From positions 992,001 to 1,056,000 of the forward strand of contig NZ_SNUU01000001.1 of assembly GCF_012027645.1 (NCBI RefSeq): a stretch of DNA of 64,000 nucleotides, read 5' to 3'. This DNA is from Thermococcus sp. 18S1 (GTDB lineage Archaea; Methanobacteriota_B; Thermococci; Thermococcales; Thermococcaceae). Under the pieces are notes generated by a model, which was given only the letters and a program-made list of their open reading frames with translations, did not search any database and was not told the origin of the DNA. Shown here one piece after another: positions 26,530 through 35,054 of this stretch (its first letter is position 1; the number at the start of each line of letters is the position of its first letter). The position numbers and the translations under genes are program-made.

Positions 26530-26745
26530 ATGCCGGTCATTACTATCCGGGTAAACGTCCCCGAGAACACAGACCCTGAAGAACTGAAGAGGCTCTTAGA
26601 GCTTGAACTTCTTCGCAGAGAGCTTGTGAAGGAGGAAAAACGGCCGAAGGGCGACTTCAGGAAACTCAGGGGGATTTTGGGAAAGGCCGAGTTTGAGGAG
26701 CTGAAGGCATACGAGCTGGAGGCTGAGTTCGGTGATTTATATTGA
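26530..26745 (+). CDS. VapB-type antitoxin (pair 3)
   Basis: 71 residues. MPVITIRVNVPENTDPEELKR is a short strand plus helix that fits a ribbon-helix-helix or AbrB-like start, followed by charged helices (LLELELLRRELVKEEK, KAEFEELKAYELEAEFGD). It overlaps the downstream PIN gene by 14 bases, the same coupling as pair 1. TATA-like ttttatt lies at about 26514-26520 with ggtggttat before the ATG. If the partner toxin is inactive because of its frameshift, this antitoxin may be free of its original constraint. Confidence 0.7.
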   Translation: MPVITIRVNVPENTDPEELKRLLELELLRRELVKEEKRPKGDFRKLRGILGKAEFEELKAYELEAEFGDLY

Positions 26746-27177
26746 TGCAAACGTCATGTACAGCTACCTCTTTGAAACAGCAATGAGCGAAAGCGCTGAG
26801 GGAATACTTGAATATCCAAACAAGTTACTTCCCGAACAACAATAAATGAGGCCATCTACGTAACCTTCCGAAGACTTGCAAGGGAGAAGGGCGTTACCAA
26901 CATATACGACGCTAAGACGTTCGCAAAGAGCCAAGAAGGTCGTTTGGTGCTCAAAAGGGCGTACTCCCTTGTCCTGGAGCTTGTAAACCTCTCAGGCATC
27001 GGAATCATTGAGGAAGAGGACGATATTGAAACAATCATGACAGTCTCAAAGAAGTTCGGCCTTTTGCCAAATGATGCCATAATAGTTGCCACATGCTTAA
27101 AGCACGGAATAACGGAGATTGCCACGTTTGACAGGGATTTTGAGGGAATCCAATTTTTAAAAGTGGTTGGGGGCTAG
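26732..27177 (+). pseudogene. Frameshifted VapC-type PIN toxin (pair 3)
   Basis: Translation from GTG 26732 gives MIYIDANVMYSYLFETAMSE and runs to a premature TAA at 26843-26845 (37 residues). From about 26820 the -1 frame continues the PIN protein without a break: TTINEAIYVTF, YDAKTFAKS, FGLLPNDAIIVATCLKHG, ATFDRDF, ending VVGG at 27177. All four acidic active-site positions survive but are split between frames (first Asp upstream, the rest downstream). One missing base around 26815-26825 explains this. No canonical slippery heptamer is present, so programmed frameshifting is unlikely. The intact protein would be about 148 residues. Confidence 0.8.
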
Positions 27178-29081
27178 GCCCCCCTCTCCAGCTCGCTCGG
27201 GAACTTTATGGCATCGAACGGGCAGAGCTGGTTGCAGACGCCGCAGCCGGTGCAGAGCAGGTTGTCTATCTTCACCTTGTTCGTCTCCGGGTCGTAAACG
27301 AGCGCCGGACAGCCGGTTAAGAGGATACAGGCTTTGCAGCCGGTGCACTTCTCCTCGACGACGAGCGGTATCTCACCTATCTCGCCGCGCCTTATGACCG
27401 GTATAACGCACTCCTGCTTCGCTATTATCACCGCCGGCCCATCGATCTGCATCGCTTCCTTTATGGCCTCCCTCGTTGCTTTGAGGTCGTAGGGGTCAAC
27501 TGTCTTGACGTACTTGACGCCCAGAGCCTTGACGAGGGCCTCGATGTCGATCTCGTTGAACTTCCTGCCGGTTTCGCTTCCGCCGGTTCCGGGGTGGGGC
27601 TGGTGGCCGGTCATCGCCGTCGTCCTGTTGTCGAGTATCATAACGAGAACGTTCAGGTTCTTGTAGACCGCATCAACCAGCGGCTGGATTCCGTTGTGGA
27701 AGAACGTCGAATCGCCAATGGTGGCTATCACCTTCTTGTTCAGCGCCACGCTCTGGCCGTTCGCTAAACTGATGCTCGCGCCCATCACGTACTCGGTCCA
27801 GATGGCTTCGAGCGGCGGGAGGAGCGAGAGGGCGTAGCAGCCTATGTCGCCGTGTATCGGGACGCTGTACCTTCCGAGCTTCAAATCTCTCAAAGCGTCC
27901 AGGGCGGCCCTGTAGGAGCCCCTGTGCGGACAGCCGGGGCACATTCCGGGTGGTCTCTTCGGGGCGAGGCTTTCGGCGTATTTGACCTCCTCCGGCTTCT
28001 CGTAGGTCTCCCCCTCCTCGCCGATGAGCCTCAGCAGTGCGTTTCTCACGAGACTCGGGGTGAGCTCGCCCTCGAGCGGGAAGTGGCCGGTTCTCTTGCC
28101 GTAGATGGGTATGTTGAGGCCGGCCTCGTAGGCGGCAATCTTGACCTCTTCCTCGAGGAACGGCGCGCCGTCCTCAATCACTATCGCGAAGTCCACGTTC
28201 TTGAGGAACTCAACGACGAGCTTCCTCGGAAGTGGGTGCGGCGTTGAGAGCTTGAGAACCTTGAAATCACCCTCGATCTTCGGGAGGGCCTCGCGCACGT
28301 AGTTGTAGGGCGCGCCCTCGACGATTATTCCGATCCTTCCCTCGCCCTCGACCCAGTTGAAGGGCATCGAGTTGAACTCCTCCTCTATCTTTGCCAGGGT
28401 CTCGTTCAACCAGCGGTGCCTCTTCCTGTTGCCCTCCATGCTCGCGCGCACGTACCTCTCGATGTCCTTCTTGAACTTCGGCTCGCGCTCAAGCTCGACG
28501 AACTCGCTGACTTCCACGTCAGCTGTGGTGTGGTTTACCCTCGTGGTCGTCCTGAAGATGACGGGAACCTTGTAGCGCTCGCTCAGCTCGTAGGCGTGGA
28601 TGATTAAATCGTGGGCCTCCTGCGGGTCGGCCGGCTCAAGGACGGGCAGAAGGGAGATTTTGCCGTAATACCTGTCATCCTGCTCGGTCTGGCTGGTGTG
28701 TGGGCCCGGGTCATCCGCCACGAGTATGACCGTGCCCCCCTCTACGCCGGAGTAGGCGAGGCTCATCAGCGGGTCGGCGGCAACGTTGAGGCCAACGCAC
28801 TTCATCGTGACGAGCGTCCTTAGGCCGGTGTACGCAACTCCAGCGGCTTCTTCTAATGCCACCTTCTCGTTGGGGGCCCACTCGGCGAATACATCCGGCT
28901 TCAGATGGGCTATCGTTTCAATGACCTCGGTTGAGGGCGTTCCGGGGTAGCCGGTGGCGAAGGCGACGCCGCTCTCCAGGGCACCGTAGGCTATCGCCTC
29001 GTTCCCCATAAGAAGTTTCCTTTCCCTCTTTTTGGTCTTGGGCTCGGCCGAGTCAGAAGGGTAAGCCTTAACTGCTTCCAT
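27174..29081 (-). CDS. iorA: Indolepyruvate:ferredoxin oxidoreductase, alpha subunit
   Basis: 635 residues. The enzyme oxidatively decarboxylates aryl pyruvates from aromatic amino acids to aryl-CoA, reducing ferredoxin. N-terminal pyrimidine-binding domain: GYPGTPSTEVIE, WAPNEKVALEEAAG. TPP-binding part: GDIGCYAL and TIGDSTFFHNG, then LDNRTTAMTGHQPHPG. The C-terminus has two [4Fe-4S] motifs, CTGCKACILLTGCPAL and CTGCGVCNQLCPFDA. The start is ATG 29081 after ggtggtgat. The beta subunit gene, which I expect directly downstream in Thermococcales, is not here; the next gene is a convergent frameshifted vapC that shares the stop region (27174-27177). Confidence 0.95.
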   Translation of the reverse strand: MEAVKAYPSDSAEPKTKKRERKLLMGNEAIAYGALESGVAFATGYPGTPSTEVIETIAHLKPDVFAEWAPNEKVALEEAAGVAYTGLRTLVTMKCVGLNVAADPLMSLAYSGVEGGTVILVADDPGPHTSQTEQDDRYYGKISLLPVLEPADPQEAHDLIIHAYELSERYKVPVIFRTTTRVNHTTADVEVSEFVELEREPKFKKDIERYVRASMEGNRKRHRWLNETLAKIEEEFNSMPFNWVEGEGRIGIIVEGAPYNYVREALPKIEGDFKVLKLSTPHPLPRKLVVEFLKNVDFAIVIEDGAPFLEEEVKIAAYEAGLNIPIYGKRTGHFPLEGELTPSLVRNALLRLIGEEGETYEKPEEVKYAESLAPKRPPGMCPGCPHRGSYRAALDALRDLKLGRYSVPIHGDIGCYALSLLPPLEAIWTEYVMGASISLANGQSVALNKKVIATIGDSTFFHNGIQPLVDAVYKNLNVLVMILDNRTTAMTGHQPHPGTGGSETGRKFNEIDIEALVKALGVKYVKTVDPYDLKATREAIKEAMQIDGPAVIIAKQECVIPVIRRGEIGEIPLVVEEKCTGCKACILLTGCPALVYDPETNKVKIDNLLCTGCGVCNQLCPFDAIKFPSELERGA

Positions 29082-29144
29082 ATCACCACCGCTCAAACTT
29101 GTATCGAAGGGTTAAAACTCTACCTTCAGAAAAACCCCGAGGAA

Positions 29145-29165
29145 AACTGAAAAATTTTCGGAAAA
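29145..29165 (-). terminator. Terminator-like palindrome after the small membrane protein gene
   Basis: ATTTTC-G-GAAAAT (29154-29166) directly follows the coding end and continues into a T-run on the minus strand (tttttcagtttt), which could separate this unit from iorA. Confidence 0.35.
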
Positions 29166-29444
29166 TCACGGGCGTTTTTTCTCGTTTCTGCCGTAGTGGA
29201 CCTCGTTGTGCGTTCTTAAGAAGGTCCTCGTCATGGTCTCGGAGCGCCATTCTTTGGGAACCATGAGGAAGAGGGTTCCTATGATGAACGCGACCACCGT
29301 GATGGCGCCGGCCACTGGTGCGTAATCGGAGAAGCCCCAGAACATGATGAGAAACGGAACGCTGATGATACCGACCACTATGGATGCGAAGAGCACGGTG
29401 AGAATTTTGTATCCGTACCGTTCCATGAACAATCCCATATCCAT
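29166..29444 (-). CDS. Small two-helix membrane protein
   Basis: 92 residues: MDMGLFMERYGYKILTVLF start, two predicted transmembrane helices (about residues 13-37 and 43-62), and a basic cytoplasmic tail ending RNEKKRP. It is a clear paralogue of the upstream gene at 29450 (both have LFMERYGYKIL followed by two helices), so they are a tandem duplication. Ribosome binding: ggaggtaatcggg-ATG. No function is known; a role as a small membrane regulator or subunit is conceivable but unsupported. Confidence 0.7.
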   Translation of the reverse strand: MDMGLFMERYGYKILTVLFASIVVGIISVPFLIMFWGFSDYAPVAGAITVVAFIIGTLFLMVPKEWRSETMTRTFLRTHNEVHYGRNEKKRP

Positions 29445-29449
29445 CCCGA

Positions 29450-29698
29450 TTACCTCCGTTTCCTATCGTCGTAGAAGTACTTGCTGAACACCCTGGCCTG
29501 GGAGTCGAGTATTCTCTTGTTCACGAGGCTGCGGACGGCGACAAGGGCCACTATCAGACCCCCAAAGAAGAGGCCGAGGTATTTCAGCGCCACGTATGCC
29601 CAGATGACGATGATCGCGAACATGCTCAGGATGATCATGCCAAAAATCCCGAGCAGGATTTTGTACCCGTACCTCTCCATGAAGAGGTCGAAATCCAC
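29450..29698 (-). CDS. Small two-helix membrane protein, paralogue of the next gene
   Basis: 82 residues from GTG 29696-29698: VDFDLFMERYGYKILLGIFG, two predicted transmembrane helices, then a basic tail (RVFSKYFYDDRKRR). I choose this GTG because it aligns with the start of the paralogue at 29166-29444 and follows ggtggt-cccg. The longer upstream frame crosses the promoter and has no family character. TATA read on the minus strand (gtatttaagc) lies at 29750-29759. The two paralogues are five bases apart and co-transcribed. Confidence 0.65.
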   Translation of the reverse strand: MDFDLFMERYGYKILLGIFGMIILSMFAIIVIWAYVALKYLGLFFGGLIVALVAVRSLVNKRILDSQARVFSKYFYDDRKRR

Positions 29699-29749
29699 CG
29701 GGACCACCGTACGGGTTTTATCCTGTTCAACGTAAAAGCCTTTCGGGAG

Positions 29750-29759
29750 GCTTAAATAC
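29750..29759. promoter_or_regulatory. Shared TATA element for divergent genes
   Basis: gcttaaatac can be read as a TATA box on both strands. Rightwards it would place a start near 29780-29785, before ATG 29790. Leftwards it would start near 29725-29730, before GTG 29698. A single element may serve both units. Confidence 0.4.
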
Positions 29760-29789
29760 TCCCCCCTAATAACTATGTACGTGGTGAAG

Positions 29790-30077
29790 ATGAAGGTTCG
29801 CGAACTTTTGGAGATCCTGGACGAGACGATAGCGACGGTGAGGATAGCCATAGTTTCCAACCAGCAGAGGGCCTTTGAAAGTCCCCACACCAGCTACGAG
29901 TTCACGCAGAGGGCGATTGAGCTCCAGGAGGACCTCGACGATCTCCTGAAAGCCAGGGATGCCCTGGCAAAGCTTGACCCGGAGGACGATGTGGAGAACC
30001 ACTACTCCCGGGAGGAGCTCGAGGAGTTTTTGAGGCTCTTGGAACTTCTCAGGAAAGCCGATGCGCACGCCTTCTAA
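29790..30077 (+). CDS. Helical protein, function unknown
   Basis: 95 residues, nearly all helix and rich in Glu, Leu and Lys: MKVRELLEILDETIATVRIA, FTQRAIELQEDLDDLLKARD, then EELEEFLRLLELLRKADAH. Likely a helical hairpin or coiled-coil dimer in the cytoplasm. It lies 14 bases before the MazG-like gene and is probably co-transcribed with it. The ATG at 29790 follows ggtgaag closely; ATG 29775 is an alternative upstream start, but it is too near the TATA box. Confidence 0.65.
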   Translation: MKVRELLEILDETIATVRIAIVSNQQRAFESPHTSYEFTQRAIELQEDLDDLLKARDALAKLDPEDDVENHYSREELEEFLRLLELLRKADAHAF

Positions 30078-30091
30078 GCCGGGGTGGTGGC

Positions 30092-30409
30092 ATGGACTTC
30101 CGGGAGCTTGAAAAGAGGGTCGTCGCCTTCCGAGACGAGAGGGGCTGGGCTAAGTACCACACGCCGAAGAACCTGGCGGTATCCGCGGCGGTGGAGCTGG
30201 GTGAGCTTTTGGAGCACTTCCAGTGGGAGAGCGATGAGGAGATACTCGAGGCCGTGAAGGACCGGGTCAAAAAGGAAGCCATAGCCGACGAGATAGCCGA
30301 CGTCGTGATTTACCTAACGCTTCTCGCCCACGAGCTTGGCATAGACCTCGGCGAGGCGGTTGAGAGGAAGCTGGAGAAGAACGAGAGGAAGTATCCAATC
30401 AGGGACTGA
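30092..30409 (+). CDS. MazG-like nucleotide pyrophosphohydrolase
   Basis: 105 residues, all helical, with the MazG/dUTPase-like metal site: AAVELGELLEHFQW (E-x2-E) and EIADEIADVVIYLTLLAHELG (E-x3-D). Such proteins hydrolyse nucleoside triphosphates to monophosphate plus pyrophosphate and are thought to clean up aberrant nucleotides. NLAVSAAVELGEL and the short length place it in the dCTPase/RS21-C6-like single-domain group. Ribosome binding: ggggtggtggc-ATG. Its 3' end overlaps the convergent HIT gene by 11 bases. Confidence 0.85.
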   Translation: MDFRELEKRVVAFRDERGWAKYHTPKNLAVSAAVELGELLEHFQWESDEEILEAVKDRVKKEAIADEIADVVIYLTLLAHELGIDLGEAVERKLEKNERKYPIRD

Positions 30410-30848
30410 AGGCCTCTCTGAGCTTCTCGATTTCTTTCTCGTTCAACCTATTCCTTACCCAGCGCTCCTTCAGGCTCAGGTTCTCGTCCTCCAAATCGAG
30501 AACCGCCTTCCTGACCCCTCCCCGGGGGTGGGCGCAGTCACCCTTCCAGCGGGGAATCACGTGGAGGTGAAGGTGCGGAACGGTCTGGCCGGCTTCCCTC
30601 CCCAGGTTCATTCCCACGTTGAAGGCGTCCGGCTTCAGGGTCTCCCTCAGCTTCTCCATCGCCAGCTCCATGCCCCTTATCAGGGCGACCTTTTCTTCCC
30701 CGCTCAGCTCCCACCAGCTCTCGACGTGCCTCCTCGGAACCACCAGGAGGTGCCCCCTGTTCGCGGGGTAGGAGTCGATTAAAATTCTGATCAGCTCGTC
30801 CTCGTAGAGGATTACCTCTGGCCTTGTGCTGCAGAACGGGCACTCCAT
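30399..30848 (-). CDS. HIT family protein
   Basis: 149 residues. The histidine triad HLHLHVIPRW is near residue 93-102; a zinc-like CPFC at the start (MECPFCS) and LIDSYPANRGHLLVVPRRHV are the usual HIT landmarks. HIT enzymes hydrolyse or transfer nucleotidyl groups (AMP-lysine, Ap4A and similar). The C-terminal 45 residues form a charged helical extension. I start at ATG 30846-30848; an in-frame ATG or GTG four codons upstream is possible. TATA on the minus strand is about 30882-30893. Confidence 0.9.
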   Translation of the reverse strand: MECPFCSTRPEVILYEDELIRILIDSYPANRGHLLVVPRRHVESWWELSGEEKVALIRGMELAMEKLRETLKPDAFNVGMNLGREAGQTVPHLHLHVIPRWKGDCAHPRGGVRKAVLDLEDENLSLKERWVRNRLNEKEIEKLREAFSP

Positions 30849-30903
30849 CGGAAACACCAAAGGCTTAAAACAGGTTCGGAATAAAAAGCCCTCGGTGAGT
30901 GCG

Positions 30904-31125
30904 GTGGACGATACCTTGGATGTTATGAAGAAAAGCTACCAGAGGTTCCTGGCAGTTGGCCTCGGTCTCATGCTGATCGCGTTCCTCCTGATGATATGGC
31001 AGCCGCTGGGCAGACAGAACTCGCTGATACTGGCGGTGATAGTCTTCCTAGTGGCGTTTCTGCCGCTGGAGTTCGCACGCAGGATAGCGAGAAAGATGGC
31101 CCTCGTGGCTCTGAAGGGTGAATAG
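30904..31125 (+). CDS. Small membrane protein
   Basis: 73 residues from GTG 30904: a charged N-terminus (VDDTLDVMKKSYQRF), two predicted transmembrane helices (FLAVGLGLMLIAFLLMIWQPLG; SLILAVIVFLVAFLPLEFA) and a basic end. No family is recognised. ggtgag-tgcg precedes the GTG. TATA-like gcttaaaac lies at 30863-30871, within the leader of the divergent HIT gene, so the two promoters overlap. The proteasome operon follows after a 77-base gap. Confidence 0.65.
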   Translation: MDDTLDVMKKSYQRFLAVGLGLMLIAFLLMIWQPLGRQNSLILAVIVFLVAFLPLEFARRIARKMALVALKGE

Positions 31126-31202
31126 AAAAGCTTAATTAGACCGCCCGAGAATTACGGGAAGAGTGTAGAGGAGTGACGATAATCCGTTAGAGGTGATGTA
31201 AA

Positions 31203-31985
31203 ATGGCGTTTGTACCACCACAGGCAGGCTACGACAGGGCGATTACCGTTTTCAGCCCTGACGGAAGGCTCTTCCAGGTGAACTATGCCCGGGAGGCAGT
31301 GAAGAGGGGCGCCACCGCCGTCGGTGTCAAGTGGAAGAACGGCGTCGTTCTCGCGGTGGAGAAGAGGATAACTAGCAAGCTCATCGAGCCGAGCAGCTAC
31401 GAAAAGATTTTCCAGATCGACGACCACATCGCAGCCGCTCCGAGCGGCATCATAGCCGACGCCCGCGTTCTGGTGGACAGGGCCAGGCTGGAGGCCCAGG
31501 TTTACAGGCTTACCTACGGCGAACCCGTTCCGCTCACCGTTCTGGTGAAGAAGATCTGCGACCTCAAGCAGGCCCACACCCAGTACGGCGGTGTGAGGCC
31601 CTTCGGTGCCGCCCTGCTCATGGCGGGCGTGAACGACAAGCCCGAGCTCTACGAGACCGACCCGAGCGGGGCCTACTTCGAGTGGAAGGCGGTCGCTATA
31701 GGCAGCGGCAGGAACACCGCCATGGCGATCTTCGAGGAGCACTACACCGACGACATAGACATGGGCGGGGCAGTGAAGCTCGCGATAATGGCCCTGGCGA
31801 AGACCCTCGAGGAGCCGAGTGCGGATGGCATAGAGGTCGCCTACATAACCACGGACGACAAGCGCTGGAAGAAACTCTCCAGGGAGGAGGTCGAGAAGTA
31901 CCTCTCTGAGATACTGGAAGAGGTCAAGGAAGAGGAAGTCGAGGAGAGGGAAGAGGACTACTCCGAACTCGACCAGAACTACTGA
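31203..31985 (+). CDS. psmA: Proteasome alpha subunit
   Basis: 260 residues; forms the outer heptameric rings of the 20S proteasome and gates substrate entry. The N-terminal gate segment [32 protein letters not shown] is the family hallmark (split here: [27 protein letters not shown]). [15 protein letters not shown] is also typical. There is no N-terminal Thr, as expected for the non-catalytic subunit. It heads the operon psmA, SDO1, rrp4, rrp41, rrp42, a conserved archaeal link between protein and RNA turnover. TATA-like gcttaattag lies at 31129-31138. Ribosome binding: aggtgatgtaaa. Confidence 0.97.
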   Translation: MAFVPPQAGYDRAITVFSPDGRLFQVNYAREAVKRGATAVGVKWKNGVVLAVEKRITSKLIEPSSYEKIFQIDDHIAAAPSGIIADARVLVDRARLEAQVYRLTYGEPVPLTVLVKKICDLKQAHTQYGGVRPFGAALLMAGVNDKPELYETDPSGAYFEWKAVAIGSGRNTAMAIFEEHYTDDIDMGGAVKLAIMALAKTLEEPSADGIEVAYITTDDKRWKKLSREEVEKYLSEILEEVKEEEVEEREEDYSELDQNY

Positions 31986-31996
31986 GGTGACGGGCG

Positions 31997-32707
31997 ATGC
32001 CCATAAGTGTGGATAAAGCCGTTATCGCCCGTCTGAAGACGCACGGCGAGACGTTCGAGATACTCGTTGACCCGTACCTCGCGAGGGACTTCAAGGAGGG
32101 CAGAGACGTCCCGATAGAGGACGTCCTCGCCACCCCCTACGTTTTCAAGGACGCTCACAAGGGCGACAAGGCCAGCGAGCACGAGATGGAGAAGATATTC
32201 GGAACCAGCGACCCCTACGAGGTGGCCAAGGTAATCCTCCGCAAGGGAGACGTTCAACTGACGGCCGAGCAGAGGCGGCAGATGCTGGAGGACAAGAGGC
32301 GCTACATAGCGACGGTAATACACAGGCACGCGGTTGATCCCAGGACGGGTTTTCCCCACCCCGTTGATAGAATTCTCCGGGCGATGGACGAGGCCGGCGT
32401 CCACGTTGATCTGTTCAAGGACGCCGAGGCCCAGGTTCCTGGAGTCATCAAGGCCATACGGCCGCTCCTCCCGATAAAGATGGAGATGAAGGTCATCGCC
32501 GTAAAGGTGCCCGGTGATTACGCTGGAAAGGCCTACGGAGAGGTCAGGAAGTTCGGAAAGATAAAGCGCGAGGAGTGGGGAAGCGACGGCTCGTGGATGT
32601 TCCTCATCGAGATTCCGGGAGGAATTGAGGAGGAGTTTTATGAGAAACTTAACGCCCTCACGAGGGGCGAGGCGGTAACTAAACTGATAGAGAGGAAGGG
32701 ACTATGA
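31997..32707 (+). CDS. Ribosome maturation factor SBDS/Sdo1 homologue
   Basis: 236 residues in the three-domain SBDS layout: FYSH domain at 1-90 ([24 protein letters not shown]), a helical middle at 91-160 ([32 protein letters not shown]) and a ferredoxin-like C-terminal domain. SBDS with EFL1 releases the anti-association factor eIF6 from the large ribosomal subunit in eukaryotes; the archaeal protein binds the large subunit. It starts 11 bases after psmA, with aggtgacgggcg, and overlaps rrp4 by four bases (ATGA). Confidence 0.95.
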   Translation: MPISVDKAVIARLKTHGETFEILVDPYLARDFKEGRDVPIEDVLATPYVFKDAHKGDKASEHEMEKIFGTSDPYEVAKVILRKGDVQLTAEQRRQMLEDKRRYIATVIHRHAVDPRTGFPHPVDRILRAMDEAGVHVDLFKDAEAQVPGVIKAIRPLLPIKMEMKVIAVKVPGDYAGKAYGEVRKFGKIKREEWGSDGSWMFLIEIPGGIEEEFYEKLNALTRGEAVTKLIERKGL

Positions 32708-33474
32708 GGCGGATTTTTGTAAAGAGTAGGGAACTTGTGGTCCCGGGCACTTTACTTGCCCAGGGGCCGTTTAAGAACGGAAGAGGGACCTTCAGGGAAG
32801 GCAACAGGATATACTCCACCGTCGTGGGGCTCGTTGAGATAAGGGGCGACACTATACGTGTTATCTCGCTCGAGGGACCGTACATACCTGAAGTCGGCGA
32901 CAACGTCATAGGTAAGATAGTGGACGTCAGGTTCTCCAACTGGACGGTTGACATAGGCGCCCCGTATCAGGCGGGCCTCCGCGTTCAGGACGCCACGGAG
33001 GAGCGCATCGACCTCGCAAAGACTGACCTGCGCAGGATATTCGACATAGGGGACATAATCTACGCCAGGATAAAGGCGTACAACGAGATAAACCAGATAG
33101 ACCTCACCACGAAGGGCATGCCCTTCAGGGGCGGTCCTCTGCGCGGGGGGCAGATAGTGGAGATAACCCCCTCCAAGGTGCCCAGGCTCATAGGTAAGGG
33201 CGGTTCGATGATAAACCTCATCAAGAAGCTGACCGGCACGAGGATAATCGTCGGCCAGAACGGCTGGGTGTGGGTCAGCGGAAAGAACGAGGAGCTCGAA
33301 AAGCTGGCCATCGATGCCATCCTCAAGGTGAACAGGGAGAGCCACACTCAGGGACTGACCGACAGGGTCAAGGAGCTTCTCATGACCAGGCTCCAGGAGC
33401 TCAAGGAGCGCGGAGTTATTGAGGAGATACCGCAGATTGAGGAACCAACCGCTGGAAAGGGTGAGGGAGAATGA
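32704..33474 (+). CDS. rrp4: Exosome RNA-binding cap subunit Rrp4
   Basis: 256 residues: an N-terminal domain (about 1-60, [19 protein letters not shown]), an S1 domain (65-140, [20 protein letters not shown]) and a KH domain (150-220, with the [15 protein letters not shown] loop). Rrp4 forms the RNA-entry cap of the archaeal exosome on the Rrp41-Rrp42 ring. The C-terminus is Glu/Pro rich. The ATG overlaps the SDO1 stop, and the stop overlaps the rrp41 start, so the subunits are translationally coupled. Confidence 0.96.
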   Translation: MRRIFVKSRELVVPGTLLAQGPFKNGRGTFREGNRIYSTVVGLVEIRGDTIRVISLEGPYIPEVGDNVIGKIVDVRFSNWTVDIGAPYQAGLRVQDATEERIDLAKTDLRRIFDIGDIIYARIKAYNEINQIDLTTKGMPFRGGPLRGGQIVEITPSKVPRLIGKGGSMINLIKKLTGTRIIVGQNGWVWVSGKNEELEKLAIDAILKVNRESHTQGLTDRVKELLMTRLQELKERGVIEEIPQIEEPTAGKGEGE

Positions 33475-34220
33475 TGGGCAAGCCCGAGGATTTAAAGCTC
33501 ATAGATGAGAACGGAAAGAGAGTAGATGGGAGAAAGAAGTACGAATTGAGACCCATTAAGATGGAAGTTGGTGTTCTAAAGAACGCTGATGGCTCTGCCT
33601 ACGTTGAGTGGGGTAAGAACAAGATCCTGGCCGCGGTTTACGGGCCGAGGGAGATACACCCCAAGCACCTCCAGAGGCCGGACAGGGCAATCCTGCGCGT
33701 CCGCTACAACATGGCCCCATTCAGCGTCGAGGAGAGGAAGAAGCCCGGCCCGGACAGGAGAAGCGTTGAGATAAGCAAGGTCATAAGGGGCGCCCTTGAG
33801 CCGGCGCTCATACTCGAGATGTTCCCCAGGACTTCCATAGACCTGTTCATTGAGGTTCTCCAGGCCGATGCGGGAACGCGCGTCGCTGGAATAACCGCGG
33901 CCTCGCTTGCCCTCGCCGACGCGGGTGTGCCGATGAGAGACCTCGTCGCCGCCTGCGCCGCGGGCAAGATAGAGGGCGAGATAGTGCTCGACCTCAACAA
34001 GGACGAGGACAACTACGGTGAGGCCGACGTGCCCGTTGCCATAATGCCGCTCAAGAACGACATCACCCTCCTCCAGATGGACGGGTACCTCACGAAGGAT
34101 GAGTTCGTCGAGGCAGTGAGGCTCGCCATCAAGGGTGCCAAGGCGGTCTACCAGAAGCAGCGCGAGGCGCTGAAGGTCAAGTATCTCAAAATAGCCGAGG
34201 AGGTCGGTGGAGGTGAGTGA
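33471..34220 (+). CDS. rrp41: Exosome catalytic subunit Rrp41
   Basis: 249 residues, RNase PH fold. It is the active phosphorolytic 3'-5' exonuclease subunit of the exosome ring. Landmarks are [19 protein letters not shown], the Arg-rich [11 protein letters not shown] and [20 protein letters not shown]/phosphate-binding stretches, [18 protein letters not shown] and [15 protein letters not shown] with the active-site Asp. It has the family's usual length. Start ATG 33471 overlaps the rrp4 stop (ATGA); a second ATG follows directly. Confidence 0.96.
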   Translation: MMGKPEDLKLIDENGKRVDGRKKYELRPIKMEVGVLKNADGSAYVEWGKNKILAAVYGPREIHPKHLQRPDRAILRVRYNMAPFSVEERKKPGPDRRSVEISKVIRGALEPALILEMFPRTSIDLFIEVLQADAGTRVAGITAASLALADAGVPMRDLVAACAAGKIEGEIVLDLNKDEDNYGEADVPVAIMPLKNDITLLQMDGYLTKDEFVEAVRLAIKGAKAVYQKQREALKVKYLKIAEEVGGGE

Positions 34221-34221
34221 G

Positions 34222-35031
34222 ATGGAGATAATGGCGGGCATAATGCGCGACCACATCCTCGCGCTCCTCAAGGAAGGCAAGCGCGTGGACGGCCGCGGCC
34301 TTGAGGACTACAGGGACCTCGAAATCAAGGTCAACGTCATCGAGAAGGCAGAGGGCTCCGCCTGGGTCAGGCTCGGCAACACCCAGGTTCTCGTGGGTGT
34401 TAAGGTGGACATGGGAGAGCCCTTCCCCGACCTCCCGGACAGGGGCGTCATAACGACCAACGTGGAGCTCGTCCCCCTCGCTTCCCCGAGCTTTGAGCCC
34501 GGTCCGCCGGACGAGAACGCCATAGAACTCGCCCGTGTGGTTGACAGGGGTATAAGGGAGAGCCAGGCGGTTGAGCTTGAGAAGCTCGTCATAGTTCCGG
34601 GCAAGCTCGTCCGCGTCGTTTTCATAGACGTCCACGTCCTCGACCACGACGGCAACCTCCTCGACGCGAGCGGCATCGGTGCGATAGCGGCCCTGCTCAG
34701 CACCAGAATGCCGAAGGTGGTCTACAACGAGGAGACCGACGAGGTCGAGGTTCTCGACGAGTACGAGCCCCTCCCGGTCAGGAGGATACCGATACCGGTC
34801 ACCATGGCCAAGATCGGTCCGAACATCCTCGTCGACCCGAACCTCGATGAGGAGCGCGTCATGGACGGCAGGATAATCATAACCACCGACGAAAACGCCA
34901 TGATCTCCTCCGTCCAGAAGAGTGAGGGCGGTTCGTTCAAGCTTGAGGAGGTCATGTACGCGGTTGACACCGCGATAAAGAAGGCCGCTGAGATAAGGGA
35001 GAAGGTTCTTGAGGCCGTTAAGGCCGAGTGA
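34222..35031 (+). CDS. rrp42: Exosome non-catalytic ring subunit Rrp42
   Basis: 269 residues, RNase PH fold, partner of Rrp41. Landmarks: KRVDGRGLEDYRDLEIKV, KAEGSAWVRLGNTQVLVGVK, DRGIRESQAVELEKLVI and DASGIGAIAALLST. Phosphate-binding residues present in Rrp41 are replaced, as in all archaeal Rrp42. I choose ATG 34222, one base after the rrp41 stop, because ggaggtgag (34209-34217) precedes it by four bases; the GTG at 34207 lies before that ribosome binding sequence. Last of the exosome genes; a small membrane protein gene follows. Confidence 0.96.
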   Translation: MEIMAGIMRDHILALLKEGKRVDGRGLEDYRDLEIKVNVIEKAEGSAWVRLGNTQVLVGVKVDMGEPFPDLPDRGVITTNVELVPLASPSFEPGPPDENAIELARVVDRGIRESQAVELEKLVIVPGKLVRVVFIDVHVLDHDGNLLDASGIGAIAALLSTRMPKVVYNEETDEVEVLDEYEPLPVRRIPIPVTMAKIGPNILVDPNLDEERVMDGRIIITTDENAMISSVQKSEGGSFKLEEVMYAVDTAIKKAAEIREKVLEAVKAE

Positions 35032-35054
35032 CCTTTTCCCCTTTGGTGATTTTT

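Noticed and set aside
26810-26850. Programmed -1 frameshifting in the third vapC
   Set aside because: No canonical slippery heptamer or downstream structure is visible; a one-base deletion explains the break more simply.
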